Assembly: GCA_040387555.1 (NCBI GenBank)
Contig: JAZKDO010000007.1
Location: 62,001-126,000 of the forward strand
DNA from: UBA4416 sp040387555
GTDB taxonomy: Bacteria > Bacteroidota > Bacteroidia > B-17B0 > Aurantibacillaceae
DNA: 64,000 nucleotides
Direction: 5' to 3'
The notes beneath the pieces were generated by a model that saw only the letters and a program-made list of their open reading frames with translations, did not search any database and was not told where the DNA came from. Below are positions 63,701 through 64,000 of this stretch, piece by piece. Each line of letters starts with the position of its first letter. Position 1 is the first letter of the stretch. The position numbers and the translations under genes were made by a program.

Positions 63701-64000
63701 AATTGCAAAGGGTCTATTATGAGCGTTTCGTTTTTAGAGTAACTATCTATATGAAACCCAATTTCTGTTTCATAAGACATGAAATTTGAATTTATTTTTT
63801 TAGTAATGTTATTCAAAATGTAGTGACTATTTATTTTTGAACCAGATAATTTTAAGAAACATTCCGGTGCACTATCTATAAAATGACCAAGGGAAGTATT
63901 CAATGAAATGGTTCCATCCTTTTTTAATTGCAAAGGATTGAGCGATTTATACAAAAAACTTATTTGCTGAGGATTGGCTCCCGGATGAACTATAAAATCG
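60754..64000 (-). CDS. Beta-propeller (SBBP) surface protein with T9SS type B C-terminus (5' partial)
   Basis: The frame is open to the window end (first readable residues DFIVHPGANPQQ), so the N-terminus is missing and about 1,082 residues are visible. After a leading region typical of SBBP-repeat proteins (TISLNTSLGHFID...), repeats occur with WGTYYGG or WATYFGG, GGGxFFQ and D..GN.F..G signatures (about 75-560), i.e. bacterial beta-propeller blades. Ig-like modules (YSWSPSLSLNA) follow, then the CHU_C domain (IPNIFSPDSDQSNDLFKI, YDRWGLKLFHS, ending GHLTLVR). It is exported by T9SS and probably surface bound. It is convergent with the ice-binding adhesin. Confidence 0.9.
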   Translation of the reverse strand, partial: DFIVHPGANPQQISFLYKSLNPLQLKKDGTISLNTSLGHFIDSAPECFLKLSGSKINSHYILNNITKKINSNFMSYETEIGFHIDSYSKNETLIIDPLQLWWGTYYGGTHLGEGVSVTTDSIGNLFVLGNTAAVDIPLQSYDSLSYFQGTYGGANGGGHGDMFILKFTNAGKLLWATYFGGGQIETGKKIKCDKTGDFFILAQTASVNLPLKDAGGGGYFDTINGTSNWDDDLFLGKFSNSGQYLWGTYYGGDTKEIPQAIGIDIYNNVYFTGLTRSTNFPLFNPGGGALFQSSFNYNNVNASEGVILKFSNSGNRILSTFFGGDGQDEGMSIDCDHLGNTYVGGRTTSSNMFTLNPGGSAFFQGTLTTGSGSYSSFILKLNANCQPIWSTYISGIMGGGGLSSIVCDRSGNLFMTGNFRVGFPTVNPGGGAYFVAANPMTDIIISKFNTNGQMVWATYVGTWGAFGMSSLTLGSCEEIYLSIIAQSYCSTCPPMPVKNPGNGAYYDSTFCADLSTSNPDMFISAFSNSGALKWGTYFGGAGNEMTMELTCDNKGNLFYTGQQGMYNYSTPALLLTYSSKCIKNPGGGAFFQGAPSNVLSPFAASYCVIGKFTNPYTSINLSTTGCSNNDTIVAQPYSGWAPYTYNWSNGATTNSVTNIPSGSYTCTITDSFLGCVQEQQIYFGYPTIVVSSLNDSICLNQSTILEAQGADTYSWSPSLSLNASAGNTITASPQTATVYSVTGTTNSNCSSSNTVSVFVHSLPVVSVSGNDSICKGLNTLLNATGAISYDWIPNTGLGSSTGSNVVAGPDQTLSYTVIGTDSHNCIDSVSYTLKIIPLPQLQVTGPSSLCAGDIITLVANGADQFHWNLGSTQFNFANVVITPIANINYTLSGTNSGICKDSLSVPIHVYQLPSLSIQAIDSVCEGEEFLMQVFGNGAFNWQPSAGLSCKSCSSPSATLEVNTQYVVTITDVNSCSNKDSILIVLKEGCGDDILIPNIFSPDSDQSNDLFKIKANNIKAFECEIYDRWGLKLFHSNDTDFSWNGIVPNGAKAPEGVYFYLVKITKFNDQSKVYKGHLTLVR

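Overview
The window looks like a chromosomal stretch of a member of the Bacteroidota (Cytophaga/Flavobacterium type). The evidence is AT-rich DNA, several giant repeat adhesins ending in type IX secretion (T9SS) sorting domains, two TonB receptors with an N-terminal carboxypeptidase-like domain, start sites without clear Shine-Dalgarno sequences, and several matches to the Bacteroidota -7 box TAnnTTTG. No rRNA, clear tRNA, phage, insertion sequence or CRISPR array was found.

Layout. 1-6784: two tandem paralogous surface adhesins, the first cut by the window edge. 6985-15844: small proteins, a cysteine-rich copper-store-like protein, cyanophycin synthetase, a two-component cluster (PAS-PAS kinase plus two receiver proteins) and a TMEM175-like channel. 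15928-18967: a TonB receptor divergent from a DtxR-type regulator, with a DtxR-like operator between them. 19098-26278: an EEP-family hydrolase, then the four-gene Exo/ligase/Lhr-helicase/PdeM DNA repair cassette, interrupted by hairpin repeats. 26350-29555: a WYL regulator, a GAF protein, a PAS-ECF sigma fusion and a GIY-YIG nuclease bracketed by hairpin repeats. 29903-36267: a TonB receptor, a lipoprotein, hypothetical genes, many hairpin repeats and a 22-bp tandem array. 36653-44642: a type I restriction operon (hsdR, a small Cys protein, a fused hsdM-hsdS) ending in a STAND ATPase with a HEPN-like motif, probably a defence unit. 44795-44906: a structured RNA candidate. 45067-46118: three thioredoxin-fold proteins. 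47399-53349: an alpha-oxoamine synthase-acyltransferase fusion in one tight operon with a SpoIIAA/STAS-like protein, a PAS histidine kinase and a LuxR-type regulator. A near-identical palindrome lies before and after this operon. 54201-64000: an ice-binding-domain adhesin bracketed by 66-bp direct repeats, then a convergent beta-propeller adhesin cut by the window end.

The least expected items are: (a) the synthase-kinase-regulator operon with its shared palindrome, which could be a lipid-synthesis or autoinducer circuit; (b) a family of hairpins with a conserved loop and covarying stems, two of which bracket a GIY-YIG nuclease; (c) the restriction/STAND operon; (d) the PAS-ECF sigma fusion; and (e) the structured RNA whose variable arm is itself one of these hairpins. 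All functional names rest on reading motifs by eye; no database search was possible.
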